Positions 35,826 to 64,000 of a stretch of DNA of 64,000 nt are shown piece by piece. Under the pieces are notes generated by a model that worked only from the letters and a program-made list of their open reading frames with translations, did no database searches and had not been told where the DNA came from. Numbering within the stretch: position 1 is the first letter of the stretch; every line of letters begins with the position of its first letter. Source of the DNA: Mya arenaria (lineage: Eukaryota; Mollusca; Bivalvia; Myida; Myidae); NCBI RefSeq assembly GCF_026914265.1, contig NC_069124.1:71472402-71536401 (forward strand), written 5' to 3'. Both the position numbers and the translations under genes were made by a program.

Positions 35826-38638
35826 TGTCATATCCAAAATTAAAATAAGAGATACAACATAAACATACCATCTGATATGGGTTTCTCATTGTATTATCCT
35901 TTCTATGTTTCACTTGTTATATTATTTTACTATTTCATTCAATGAAATAGTTCTGTAGAAGTGGTCACGTTTCTCTGGTTAACAAATACTTTAGAGAAAA
36001 CCCATTTCTTGCAGCTGCTGTCTGTGGCAAGGTGATAATAGTTGGCCAACAGTTACTGATATTGGCAGTGAACCACTTGACAATGGTGTCAACGTATGCT
36101 GCTTATGGTCATAACCTTCAATATATTAAATGTTGCTTTTACAAAGAGGAATGTTTTAAGTATTGCTTTTACAAAGGAGACTGTTTTATTTCATTTAATT
36201 CACATTAAGAGACCTTCTTTTTTAACACCTTGAATTAGTTTAGTATTAATAGTGCACTATTCACTCAGCATCATTAAGGACCAACATTCTGTTATTTAGT
36301 TGTACATTCTATCAAATCAAAACAATTTCTTCTTTCAAAGATTTTTTATTGTTTTTCACAAAAAAGAAACAAATATCGTCACCAATACCTGCATGTAAAA
36401 CACAAGTAACAAAAAGATATATTCAACAGTTTGGTAAAATTTGCATACACAAAAACGCTGCACAACTTCAAGAACAAGATCAGCAGTGGCACTAACATTA
36501 CCTAGGTGACTGTGCAGAGAAAACTCGCAAGAAGGCTTAAAAAAACTCTTCAGTCAGGAAATAATAGTGAATCAAATATTGTTATCTTGGAGAAAATATT
36601 ATAATCTTCAGGGACACACCAAAAAGTTGTAAAATATGTATTTGCATAAAAAATACTGTAATACTATAAAGACTGAAGTGTTGTTACACCTCTACATAAA
36701 TAATTGTGTGCATATTTAAGTAAAACTCAGGTAACATTACCATTAAAAACTAATCACAGTGTTTAAAAGCATGATAATATACAAGGTGACATTACTGCAT
36801 TGCATATGAAGGCATGAAAGACTTAACAACAAACGGTACATACAAGGACCATCTTATCAAAGCCCACGGCAAAATATGGTATGATCAAGAAATTTAGTTG
36901 GATACTTTAATATTGCCAATAACTTAATAACAATTATATTTGAAAGTTAAAACTGTGTAGCATTTCCAGCAAAACTTTTAATTTTATCAAAATATGTCTC
37001 CATGAAGCCATGAATATGATACTATACACTTGTTGATTAGATGGTCCCATCGCCTACAAGCACTGGCCCCAATTTCTCAAAACTTCTCAAGTCCCTTACA
37101 ACAGGATTAAGCTAAGCTCACTATTTTTGTTTTTCAATAATTTGCTTTATTTTTACTTCTTTAAGAATGTTCATATGTTACCGTGGGAACAATCTGTCTG
37201 ATAATCACAATAAACTTTTTCATTTATCAAATTTCAATTTAAGTATTTTGGCTAATTCAAATAAGCTACTTTAAAGCCTGTTAAGCTTAAGAAGTTTTGA
37301 GAAATTGGGGCCAGGTTTAGATTCTTCTCTAAATACTTTAAAAAGATTTTAGTTTATTGTTAAAATGATCATTTACATTTGCTTTAAAACTTTTTTGGTA
37401 AAACATTAGGAATATATTGCATGCATGATAAAATACATCTGGGTGGGCACTGCTGACCCCAGTGGAATGTTGAATAAATAACTTGGACATAATAAACATT
37501 TAAACAAACAAGAAATACACCAGAATCTCAATGTACAATAATTTAATTATTATAATAACCTACCCTAAAATACATCAAACACCTACCTCCTTGAACTATA
37601 TTTTTTTTTTTAAATACAGGCCAGTTTATGTTGGGTTTCATTTTCTATAGATATAATTTGAAGAGGAAAAAAAATCCAATAAAGACAACATATTCCCTCA
37701 ATAAATGATTTTCAGCACAGAGTTATTATTGGTAATACAACTGTATTTTATACTTGTTACAAACTACGTGTTCAATATAATTGAATGTGAGTAACAGAAC
37801 AAAACTATTTCACAATATACATAATATTTTAAACATTATGTATATACCAAAGAAAATAACCATAATCCAATTAACACAAGCTGGTTGTTATTCAACCGTT
37901 CAATTGTCCAATAAAGGGATTACCAGTATAATTTGACAATAAATAATAGCACATGGTAGTATAATCTACTGGATTACTTTGACCACCTCTGATAGCTAAC
38001 CTCTGACAATGGACCAGGCATAGGCAGGATAGCCATTCACAGGATCCCATTCATGTCATATTAATGAAACAGTATAAATAAAGTTGATATTCATGCACAG
38101 TATAATGACCACATATCTTGTCAACATTCCTTTAGAGAGAAAGCTGCCTAAAACTACAGGCAGTGGGCTTTACCAATGTCATGAATAGAACACAATTTCA
38201 TTTCACAGAAAGAAATGTTAACATAAAACTGTCCTCGTAACATTTATAAATGCCTGTTCAGCAGCATAGATGTAAACAGGCCAAATGCCGACAAAGTTTG
38301 CTATAAAACTATCTAAATGAGTGCACAAAATAACGAAATACTGGTATTCTACATCAGCATCTTGTTGCCATTAACAACATTTTCGACCGTCATTTTGCTA
38401 ATGAGCACTTCTACTTGCCTGATGCATAAATGTTTTAATCAAATTAATATAGTTCTCCTTATCACATAAATAAATATCTGTACAATAGTACATGTGTATC
38501 ACAGTTGGACCAGCAATGTATGGACGGAACTTCTTGTAAATAATAATTGTTCACGCGACATGCGAGGTCTCACAATGCACATCAGTGTTCATGTTAATGG
38601 CGAGGTCTCGTACTGACTCATGATGGACTGTCAAGGTT
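35826..38638. other. Probable KATNAL2 3' UTR and convergent intergenic sequence
   Basis: No coding region. On the minus strand below the KATNAL2 stop, the best poly(A) signal I see is AATAAA in the complement of 36340-36350, which would give a long 3' UTR of about 2.3 kb; nearer signals are possible. A 'ccccaatttctcaaaacttc' / 'gaagttttgagaaattgggg' inverted pair at about 37069 and 37291 marks a ~240-bp foldback repeat. Confidence 0.45.
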
Positions 38639-54368
<15,730 letters not shown>

Positions 54369-54377
54369 ACAGTACAT

Positions 54378-55960
54378 GCATGATAAATCACTCTGTCACT
54401 GTGCATAATGACATTATTGAGAAAATAAATCATAAGCAATGTGGTTATGAAAATGTGCATAATCAAATACATAATATAATGTGCATTAAAGTACAGGATT
54501 AATACAAACTCTTTAAATATGCATAATACAGGATTTATGTCTAGGAACATACTACTGTTGCAAATGAACTTAGCCTTTCAAGGTTTTGAAGCACTGAATA
54601 ATTGTGTCATTTGCTCCACTCAAAGCCACCAAATGAATTTTGAATCAAGTACAACATCAACTGCTAGAAAATCAACTTCACACATTAAAGCAAAAAACAG
54701 CAGGCAAATAGGTATATTCTTTAAGGTACATCATGTTGAACAAACTACTGAAGTAACAGGCTTCTGTACAGATTGCATTGGTTTCACTTCAACCAGGTAT
54801 TAAAAGCCTAGCTTTAAATTATGCTTGCAAAAAGATGCAGTGAAAAAACTCTATGAAGAGTCTCAAGCTGCTGCTAAGGCAAATGCCACTGCAATCTGAC
54901 TGCAATGAGCTTGTTTAACTTATTTATTTGCCAACAGTAGTACTAAACCAGAGATAAATGTAAAGACTTAATTATCATCTCAAGTACTGTCACAAGAACA
55001 AAATATCTCCAAAAGTACACATAATAAATGCCAAAACTTGACCAACATAAATTTTACTTATAAATAAAATATACTAGTATGCACAATTTATTTTCATTGC
55101 TATACAGCCCATGAAATAAATCATGTATGGTAGATTAATAAACAATTAACTGATGACAGAGGCATGTGCAACATTAATTTTAATCTTTCAGTTACCTGAA
55201 AATCGTGAATAGTCCTTAATCTGTCTAACATAGTTCCGATTGTAAATCTTGTTGATAAATGAGATATATAATGCCAAAGTCAACATTTACTTCACTATTG
55301 TATGCAACACTTTGACTAGAAAACTGCGATCTTTATCAAGTAGATTGTGACTTTATTGAAATTCAATATTTATGTATCAGTTTTTTCTACAATTCTTATC
55401 CATGCTCTTGACACCTAATACTAGGGTATACAATCGTAATAGAAAATTCAGTGAGGTAGACTTCTACAAGCCGACACATCAAAAGTTGCCTGACATTGGT
55501 CACACTCTTAATTCTTTACTTAAGCCTTTCAACAATGGGAAATTTGAAACATTTTCATTAGTTCCACTCTTCAATGAGGGCTGCACTCAAATCATTGATT
55601 TTCAGAATGTAAAATTTGGCACTCTAAAATTGAATATAAAGTAAATATATTCTGCATTTCAATTGACTGTCTAGCCACTCAATTTGTTAAAAAAAATGCA
55701 CATGCATAGAAAGAAAAAAAAAGATCTTATCATAGAACAAATTTGATCAACTGTTGAATTTGAATGACGAAAATAATTAATTATGCGGTAATTAGTACAA
55801 GCTATTGAGATTGGGTTGCAATTGCAAGTGTACGTTCAAAAATATTTCAGTTTGATTGCAAAGACAGATACATAATTAGCTTCAATGAATCCCTTTCAGC
55901 CTGTGTCCTGAGTTACAAGGAAACGAATACAGAGCCATTTTTAGGCTTAGTGAATAAACT
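54378..55960. other. Region 5' of KATNAL2, no gene recognised
   Basis: AT-rich sequence. Short ORFs (for example 54519-54803 and 55372-55644, plus strand) carry no motif I recognise. The KATNAL2 promoter may lie here if the start exon is correct. Confidence 0.35.
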
Positions 55961-55964
55961 CCTG

Positions 55965-56990
55965 GTGGGGCTCTAACCAATGACTAACTGGGTGAGAGGT
56001 GGGTAGTGGGGCTCTAACCCATGACCTACTGGATGATAGTGGACATTGGGGCTCCAGCCAATGACCTACTGGGCGAGAGGTGGACATTGGGGCTCTAACC
56101 CTTGACCTACTGGGTGAGAGGTGGACATTGGGGCTCTAACCCATGACCTACTGGGCGAGAGGTGGACATTGGGGCTCTAACCCATGACCTACTTGATGAT
56201 AGTGGACATTGGGGCTCTAACTAATGACCTACTGGGTGAGAGGTGGACATTGGGGCTCTAACCCATGACATACTTGATGAAAGTGGACATTGTGGTTCTA
56301 ACCCATGACCTACTGGGTGAGAGGTGGACATTGGGGCACTAACCCATGACCTACTGGGTGAGAGGTGGACATTGGGGCACTAACCCATGACCTACTGGTT
56401 GAGAGGTAGACATTGGGGCACTAACCCATGACCTACTGGGTGAGAGGTGGACATTGGGGCACTAACCCATGACCTACTGGGTGAGAGGTGGACATTGGGG
56501 CACTAACCCATGACCTACTGGGTGAGAGGTGGACATTGGGCCTCTAACCCATGACCTACTGGGTGAGAGGTGGACATTGGGGCTCTAACCCATGACCTAC
56601 TGGGTGAGAGGTGGACATTGGGGCACTAACCCATGACCTACTGGGTGAGAGGTGGACATTGGGGCTCTAACCCATGACCTACTGGGTGAGAGGTGGACAT
56701 TGGGGCTCTAACCCATGACCTACTGGGTGAGAGGTGGACATTGGGGCTCTAACCCATGACCTACTGGGTGAGAGGTGGACATTGGGGCTCTAACCCATGA
56801 CCTACTGGGTGAGAGGTGGACATTGGGGTTCTAACCCATGACCTACTGGGTGAGAGGTGGACATTGGGGCTCTAACCCATGACCTACTGGGTGAGAGGTG
56901 GACATTGGGGCTCTAACCCATGACCTACAGGATGAGAGTTGGACAAAGTGGCTCTTACACACAACCTGCGGTGATGAGAGGTGGACATGT
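55965..56990. repeat. 41-bp minisatellite, ~24 copies
   Basis: Consensus 'cattggggctctaacccatg' plus 'acctactgggtgagaggtgga'. Central copies are almost identical; outer copies diverge. Common variants are 'gcactaacc' for 'gctctaacc' and 'ttgatgatagt' for 'gggtgagaggt'. Confidence 0.95.
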
Positions 56991-57885
56991 TTACCACTTT
57001 ACCACCACATTCTCAGAAAATACAGTCAATTTCTTTTAAAATCTGTCCATTGATCATTTTGAACCATCAGATTTTTATTTTGTGACAATACCTCAACTTT
57101 ACTTCAAAAATCTTTATATATATGTTGAATAATATGTATTTGAAGTATAAGAAAGCACCAAAATTTCAATAGATCCAGACAACAGTTTCATACCACATTG
57201 CTTATCCAACTTCTGCTAATTTCTACTTATTACATATATCCAAATCAAGCGTTCACTATTTACGGTTTTAATGCTATAAATAATGTTAACATCCAATTGT
57301 TTCAACAAATACAGTCAAATCAAGAATAGTGTAAAACATTTTGTTTGTCTGACAATTTTAATCGGAGTAATCTTCAACTTATGGCTTATTGTAATAGATT
57401 TTAATCTTTTAGTCAATTCAACAGAGCCTTTGTAACAGACACAGTGTGAAGTTGACAATCTTCTTTATGAGTCTATATTTAGTTCAATTTGATATTTTTT
57501 ATTCAATGAATGTTATTAATATTTCAATTAAATTCTGCACATACTCAAGATAAGGTGGACTTAATTTTGAAATAAAGAAATAAATGTACTAAGTAAAATG
57601 ATAAATCAGAACTCATGGTATGGTGTAAAATATTATTGATTATTAAAGATAACATTAAAAATATTAACATTGTAAGGGAAATAATTATAATAACTTTAGA
57701 CCTCTGTATCAGTCAGAGTAAACCCAGCAGTTTAATAAAGAAATTGCACTGCTCTTCAACATTTATTAGTGGTAAACATTATATTTTTTCCAATATAAGG
57801 GCAGTATTTCCAATACATTTATGTCAGTTAATCAACAGTCCGCTTTTATTCTTTTGATTTTTTGAATTGTTAGATATAAAATGTA

Positions 57886-58265
57886 CGTGAAGTTAGCGGC
57901 CTAGCGGCGTGAAGTTAGCGGCCTAGCGGCGTGAAGTTAGCAGCCTAGCGGCGTGAAGTTAGCGGCCTAGCAGCGTGAAGTTGGGGGCCTTGCTGCCTGG
58001 CGGCCTAATTTTTTTCTCTATTTCCAAGCAATTGTTGATGCGTTTTTTTAAAACAATGATAAGTTTTTTATTCATACAGTTACATAGCAATCTTAAATTG
58101 TTTTCTATTCAGAACATTTTTCTATACGTTTTAATTTAAAACAATTATAATTAACTGTTTTGTTCACATGTTATCACTCTGAAGCGTTTTTAACTTTTTT
58201 TCAAAAAAGTCGATCAAGCATTTCAGCGTCCTAGCGGCGTGAAATTAGCAGCTTAGCGGCCTAAA
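57886..58265. repeat. 22-bp minisatellite plus a related outlying copy
   Basis: The unit 'gtgaagttagcggcctagcggc' occurs about 4-5 times from 57886 to 58005. A diverged copy ('gtgaaattagcagcttagcggc') lies at 58238-58260. The spacers around it ('aaaacaatgata..tttttatg') are repeated up to about 58470, so the whole block has duplicated. Confidence 0.85.
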
Positions 58266-58469
58266 ATTGAATCCTATTTCAAAGCATGTATACATGCATT
58301 TTCTCCTAAAACAATGACATATTAAGTGTTTTTATGCACACATTAACACATTGAAGCGATTATCAACATATTTTTTTTCAAAAACGTCGATAAAGCAGTC
58401 AGCTAATTCAAAGCATTAAACATGCCTGTTCTTCTAAAACAATGATATATTTACTGTTTTTATGCACAA

Positions 58470-60700
58470 ATTAGTCTGGTAGTCTTAGAGTCCAGCACTA
58501 CCAGAATGAATCCCATACTAATTTTTTTTGTAAAGTTTGTAAGTCGTAAGTCTTGCAGAGGATTTCACTAAAAAGCCAAATGTGAAGTTATAAACAATAT
58601 AGATTTTTTTTAATATAGAAATACAATGAACATTCTTTTGTAATATTTTTTCATTTTTACTCATACCACTAAAATATTAAACTGAGGGATTCGGTTCAAC
58701 TGTCGGCCTCTGCCCACCAGCACGTTCTTCCACATGAATACTTTTATTACGGTAAATAATGTACTAATTTGAGTTTCGTTTTAATATGCCATTGACCATA
58801 ATGTTAAATTATAATGCCTGATGACCTCATATAATTTTGGCAAATTTTAAAATATTATTGCAGACTAATTAATATGTAAAGTAAATGACCAAAAAAGTAT
58901 TACAGATAAAGTTATGGAAGTTTGTTATTTTAACCTTTATTTCAAGTGAAATAGCAAGTGAAATGACTGATTTCCTAATGATCTAATAAGGTCAAAACCA
59001 CTTGTTTTCAATATTTTATCAGAGTAATATTTATATTTTCTTTCTCAACATATTAAACCTGTTTCATAAGATATCATAATAATGTGGCGTAACCAGGCAG
59101 CGATATAACATTAATGTACATAAGAATACCTCAAGAGAATTACTCAATTCAATACATTTCAAAGGAATTGTTTCCATTTTCCTCAAATGTTTCATCTAGA
59201 AAGATCATTATTTTGTCAACTGCTGAGGTTGTGCCCTTGTGCCATTGTTAAGTTAAATATTTAACAGCGCATCATAATTTAAATAATGGGCATGCCTGAA
59301 GTTTTTTTATGTTTGACTATATACCCTGAAAATGCTTGGATGTACCAGCTGATGTTGAATTATAATGTTTTATACCCTACACATTTCCGGTGTATGAGCA
59401 AATATCGATTTTCATTGGATTTTGAAATGAAAGAAGGCAATTGACATGTTCTAAACATTCTTTTAAAAAAAATAGCTGGCAAAGATGTTTTATTCATGTT
59501 TCTACACCACCAAACAAAAACATAATGACTGTGGTGTCAATAAAAACAGCTTTTTCATACCTCATATACTATGGGCAGTAACGGCCTATCAATTTAGCAG
59601 AGCAGCTGAAATGTCACCCTTTCATTCAGTCTGATTGAGTTCATGTATTATTTTTTAATTAATTGCAATATATGACAAGGTTTAAAAGGTACAAATTGAT
59701 GCTATGATAATATATTATTCATTGGTAGTTAAAAAAAGCTTGTGACAATTTTTGGGATTTTCTACAGAAAACAAGGTGAGAAGGTATCCAACCATGCACT
59801 GTGAGCTTGGAACGCAAGTTTGACCCCAGTCACTTTCAATCATGATTTTCCGAAAATCTTTTAATAGTAACATAGTCTTTTTCGGGTGTAATATTTTTGA
59901 TCAATGTTTAAACCATATCAAAGTAAAATGCCATAAATCATAGTTGATAAATTCAATCTTTGTCAACATGATCAAAAATAATGCTGGCAAATACGACTGC
60001 ATTCTTCTGGTAACTTCATGCAACAACGGGAAGTGAATTAAATTGAAATGGCGGAGGAAGATAAAAGCCACAATTTACTGTAGCCATCATGATTGATTTT
60101 TTGTTCAAACTAATTTAATTTTGTCAGAGATTCTTATCCTTTTGTCCACTGATCAGCAATTGAGGGCTGAAAATCCAAACTCTGCTGAACAGTCAGTCGA
60201 TAAATTCATTGTTGCCCTTGAAAGCAAAAATCAACTGGAAGGAAATGGAAAGTGGGTCCAACTTGTTAAGAGTTCTGTATCTTCAAGTTGAGCTATCTAG
60301 CTTAGCCCCCCCCCCCCCTCAAAAAAAAATAAAATGGTTTGGTTAGGGTTACATCCTTTTCAAAATCAGGAAGGGTAGGAAGGCTTTTTTATTTTTTATT
60401 TTCTTTATTAGGCTTTACAAGTATAAGAACGCTATTGTCATCATTGGAAAATGGTGTAAAAGTAATCTGCTGTATAAAGATTTAGTGGATTTAAACTACA
60501 TATTACCACACACACTTCAAAATTATTGATTTTTATTTATCAACTAACTATAAAAACAGTAGGGACTGCGCCTATTTCATTGGTTGGATCGGGTAACCCG
60601 AACCAAATGTATTTTATTAGGCCTTTAATTTCAAATTGAAGTTAGATATTTTTCGTAAATGTAATTACCTGTTTTGTGTAACAGTATGCCTTAGTTAGTT
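58470..60700. other. Gene-free AT-rich stretch
   Basis: No supported gene. An ATGGCGGAGGAAG context at about 60049 opens a frame of only 11 codons. A C-tract lies near 60306-60318. Confidence 0.4.
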
Positions 60701-60755
60701 TAACAATTATGCGGAGTACCAGGCCAGGCGCAGGAGACACTGATACCAATTCATC

Positions 60756-61406
60756 TACAGAACACTCCCCGCGGAACTACCACTTTCTGTTTTCCTCGGC
60801 GGATTTTGGTCATCGCGGACACGAAATCCAATAAATCGAAATCTGCTTTCCCCCGTGTTTTCAATCGTTCACCCTCCGAGGCTGATCAGTGGACCGTATA
60901 ATTACAATCGCAGCGTTACTCGGCAGAGAAAACACCGCGAAACTTCGAGGAAACCAATAAGAATCACCTACTGTACATGCATCTGATTTTGTGTAATTTA
61001 TTTGAATGCTGTTCTTTTATTTTGTTGTTTTAATATTTTTCAGACTTACTTGCACATAATATGAGTGGAAATCCTTTGACGGCGCAAAAATGCAATATTT
61101 CTTTCTTTACGAGAAAAAATCATTTTTATAACTGAAATAACTGCAAATGCAATTATTTATTTTCAATAGTAGCATGGAAGTAGCAAAGCATACAACTCGG
61201 AGTTCCGCTTTGAGACCAATAAAACAACACAAACCGGCAATACTGGCAATAAAACCCTCTGCGGAAAATGAACAACTCAGCGAAACTCGGTGGATTTTAG
61301 CAAAGAAATTGGTTACTTACTACGCGGATGTCCGCGATAAATTAAAAAACCCTCGGAGTGACCGAGGAAAGAGGAAAGTGGTAGTTCCGCGTGGAGTGTA
61401 CTGTAT
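60756..61406. repeat. Inverted-repeat (foldback) element, ~650 bp
   Basis: The left arm at 60762-60800 ('acactccccgcggaactacc') is the inverted, ~90% match of the right arm at 61361-61399, and 'atcgcggac' pairs further inward. The inside is richer in CpG than its surroundings. No transposase is visible, so this is probably a non-autonomous foldback/MITE-like element; no target duplication could be defined. The 108-codon ORF at 61147-61473 overlaps the right arm and is not recognisable. Confidence 0.6.
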
Positions 61407-61409
61407 TTA

Positions 61410-62975
61410 CGGTTATTACTTTTTTATCTTTAATTCAGCAACTAACACAATACTATGCACCTCTCTTTATTAGTTGGAAATAATTGATTATGGTCAACTG
61501 ATAAGTGGCAATTGCTAAAACGATCCAGGGAATAGATTGTACCCTGGTACTTTTAATAAAATGATTATCGTTGGGACGAGCAACACCAGGTACGAACAAA
61601 AATCAATCGAATTCACTCATTATTTCCTGTTTTTCTATTAAACACATCCTTGAACCATTTTAAAAATAATTCTCACCGCTTCTCTTGCTTGATTTGCTGT
61701 TCTTATTGATTGATAACTTAATTCTGTCATGTTGAAATGATTTTTCTAAGCTAAATCATTTTTGGTCGCGATGATATACAACAAAATGGCGGAATGTATC
61801 AACGGAAATCTCTAGAAAAAATACACCTTCAATTACAATGAATTGTCTTTTTTTATAATGCAAGGAATGACGAATTATTAAAAAACTATAAAGGTATGAT
61901 TTGAATGTCAATTTATTTCAAATAATGCATATTACAGCAAAATTATTCTACTGTTTAGAGATTAGACATTCGTCCTTAACCTTTGTCAGCTGTACATGTC
62001 AAACAATAAATTAGCAGTTTTGGTAAGTAACTGATCGTTCTTATTTACATTCAAGTTTTAAAACCTTTAATTAAATCGAAAATATCCCTATTTAAAATAA
62101 TGTTTAATCTTATGAATAATTTATTTCCGAATTTTAACTATAAATTGCAATTTACATAAAACATTAAATATCTTATTGTGACTCATTCTAAAAATTAAAA
62201 TGTTTACATTTCTATCATCCAAAAAGTTTTTCCAAGATAACAGACGTTTAAACATCCATGCTTAAGTCGTGATTTGGTGACTGAATCAATTTTTCTATTT
62301 GTACTAGCTGAAATAATCCTAGTCCAAATAATTGTACGTTGACGGATTTTTTTTAGATTTTTGATATATGGCAAATCCTTAGGGATTGGAAGAATCCCGT
62401 ATAACACGTCTATTATTTTAGAATAAAATAATCCCATCGGTGTCACCAAAACATGTAACAATCACTGTTCTTTTTTAATTAATTGGTGTTTACTGAATAA
62501 ACTACAAAAGAATATATGAAATGTCTCTTTACGTTCAAGAAGATGCTTTATAGCATTAAATTAATGGGATAGATTTGAGAAGTCATTTCTGGAATAGGAT
62601 GACCTGTGTAACGTCATTGTGTCCTACCATAATATCCTCTAAAAAAGTCTATATAATTATATATCAACAAAGTTACAAATACTATGTATTAATAAAGTTC
62701 AAGTTTTCTTCCAAATGAACCCTATTCATTATAACATTTTTAAGATCTATCAATCATTTGTTTAAACATCTGGAGCAAACAAAAGCATGGGTAAGTGATA
62801 CTCTTTAGATTATACATTAATCTTCAAAAAGTTGTCAATAATTTTTATTGTATATTTTATGCTGATTAAAAACCGATATGTTCTAGCTGAGTTATGCTGT
62901 CTGAGTGTTGAATTAACTGTGGCTGTGGATTGATCAGCTAACATAAATGATCTGAGTACGGCTAATCTAATACTA
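61410..62975. other. Gene-free AT-rich stretch, possible promoter region of the right-edge gene
   Basis: No ORF of note. A YY1-like AAAATGGCGGA lies at about 61785. A first exon of the plus-strand gene at the window edge could lie here, but I cannot place it. Confidence 0.3.
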
Positions 62976-63240
62976 CCGTCTCTGTGGCCTAGTGGTTAAG
63001 ACGTGCGCTTACGGAGCGGGAGGTTGAGGGTTCTATCCCTCGGCCGCGTCATACCAAAAGACGTTAAAAGTTGGTACAAGTAGCTCACTTGCCTGGCGCT
63101 CGGCATTTAAAGGGTAGTGCTTGGAAAAGTGGTGTACTCAGTACTGGTTCAACCCAGGAAAGTTGTATCCTGTGTATTGTTACTTTGCACTGAACACATT
63201 GAAGAACCAAGATGTCTCTTCGCAAAGAGCTAGGGTATCG
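62976..63240 (+). repeat. tRNA-derived SINE
   Basis: The head has an A-box TGGCCTAGTGG (62985-62995) and a B-box GGTTCTATCCC (63029-63039), 33 bp between them, as in a tRNA gene. A body containing 'cttgcctggcgctcggcatt' and 'agggtagtgcttggaaaagt' follows, resembling widespread mollusc SINEs as I remember them. The acceptor stem is not paired as in a real tRNA. The 3' limit is uncertain. Confidence 0.75.
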
Positions 63241-63467
63241 CACCAGGGTCTCTTGCATCTCACTCTATTTCTTCAAGTCTTCCAATGTCTGGATTTGACT
63301 GCGAATTGCTGTCAATTCTATCTCATGTCACTTATGGCATTTAAACATAATTTAAGTCGTCATGGCGTCACGGGGGGGTCAAGCCATAATGCAGCCAATG
63401 GGCACGGGCAGACCATGATAAACTCAAATAAACAAACATCTTATACTATTATGTTCCTACTTTCAGC

Positions 63468-64000
63468 ATGATGTCTGCTGACAATACCACCCACCAGAAA
63501 AGGACTACTGACAACAATGAAAATAGGGAAGGTTTCAAGAAAGCAAAATTTTCCTGGCAAATAAAAGGCAAAACCTCTAAAAGATGCAGGTTAAAAGATG
63601 AAGCTCAGTTTTCTGGGTATGCACCACTTGATAATGAGCTAGAACCTGAAAATGCTGATATAGAAAGTGGCAGCCAGTTTACTGTCTGTGATGATAGTAT
63701 TCAGACAAATAATGACACTAGTGAAGTTGTTGAAACATTGGTAGAGATCAATGCAACATCACCTGATGAGAAAATAACAGCTACGGTTAATAATTTGATT
63801 AATGAAAATGACATGGTGGAAAGCACATCTGATGATAGATCTGCTTTACATTTAGATATAGATAGAGATGTCATATCTCCAGAAACGAACCAACCCCCAA
63901 ATCCATGCCCCACTAGTCCCAGAATTTGGCAACAGATTATGAATAGTATTAACTGTCATGAAGACTACATCCGTGCCAGAAGGAGGCATATGGAAATGGG
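63468..64000 (+). CDS. Unidentified protein, 5' coding exon, truncated by window end
   Basis: An open frame of 177 codons runs off the right edge. It starts at ATG 63468 (a second ATG follows at once at 63471), two bases after a splice acceptor ('tcctactttcag', AG at 63465-63466), so an upstream non-coding exon is expected. The product is hydrophilic and acidic: a basic start (KKAKFSWQIKGKTSKRCRLK, about residues 25-44), an Asp/Glu/Ser/Thr-rich middle, a PPNPCPTSP stretch and a basic end (YIRARRRHME). I see no signal peptide, membrane segment or known domain. The basic patches suggest a nuclear protein, which is inference. Codon-like composition and absence of stops over 530 bp of AT-rich DNA make it very likely real. 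Confidence 0.75.
   Translation, partial: MMSADNTTHQKRTTDNNENREGFKKAKFSWQIKGKTSKRCRLKDEAQFSGYAPLDNELEPENADIESGSQFTVCDDSIQTNNDTSEVVETLVEINATSPDEKITATVNNLINENDMVESTSDDRSALHLDIDRDVISPETNQPPNPCPTSPRIWQQIMNSINCHEDYIRARRRHMEM

Noticed and set aside
60049..60090. ATGGCGGAGGAAG as a gene start
   Set aside because: The frame stops after 11 codons and no donor site in a suitable position was seen.
61147..61473. A 108-codon frame rich in basic residues
   Set aside because: It overlaps the right arm of the foldback element, and the left arm has no matching frame.
62984..63056. A true tRNA gene
   Set aside because: A- and B-boxes are present, but the sequence runs on into a SINE body and the acceptor stem is not paired.

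Overview
This is animal nuclear DNA: AT-rich, with long introns, GT-AG exons and many dispersed repeats. The repeat types (tRNA-derived SINEs, ~145-bp units rich in GACCTTGACC, a Tc1 element, elements ending in GACGGACGG-like runs) and the three conserved genes suggest a mollusc, probably a bivalve. That assignment is inference; I ran no database search.

Three genes can be rebuilt by hand from splice sites and reading phase. (1) An FKBP8-type gene on the minus strand, 11 coding exons from 30637 down to 19022, encodes 387 aa with an FKBP domain, TPRs and a C-terminal membrane anchor. (2) SNRNP35, the U11/U12 minor-spliceosome 35 kDa protein, lies on the plus strand as one coding exon, 34143-34883. 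It is divergent from FKBP8. (3) A KATNAL2 gene (katanin p60-like 2, an AAA ATPase) on the minus strand has about 17 coding exons from ~54368 down to 38639. It is convergent with SNRNP35. A fourth gene enters at the right edge: an open coding exon from 63468 to the window end, plus strand, which I could not identify.

Layout: 1-19 kb has no recognisable host gene. It holds an intact Tc1 element (4454-5944), GACCTTGACC arrays, tRNA-like elements, and what look like three decayed copies of one ancestral segment, the last reaching into the FKBP8 3' end. 19-31 kb is FKBP8; its ninth intron is almost filled by a ~4.2 kb hierarchical satellite, and its fifth carries a non-autonomous hAT element with a lone BED-finger ORF. 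31-34 kb is the divergent intergenic space. 38.6-54.4 kb is KATNAL2, with several minisatellites in its introns, one of which repeats a 5' splice-site-like motif. 54.4-63.4 kb is non-coding, with a 41-bp minisatellite, a foldback element and a SINE.

The genes are housekeeping or cytoskeletal and do not form a pathway: mitochondrial/ER tail-anchored chaperone, minor-spliceosome component, microtubule-severing ATPase. I found no evidence of a new multi-gene system. The most interesting material is repeat architecture interacting with gene structure.
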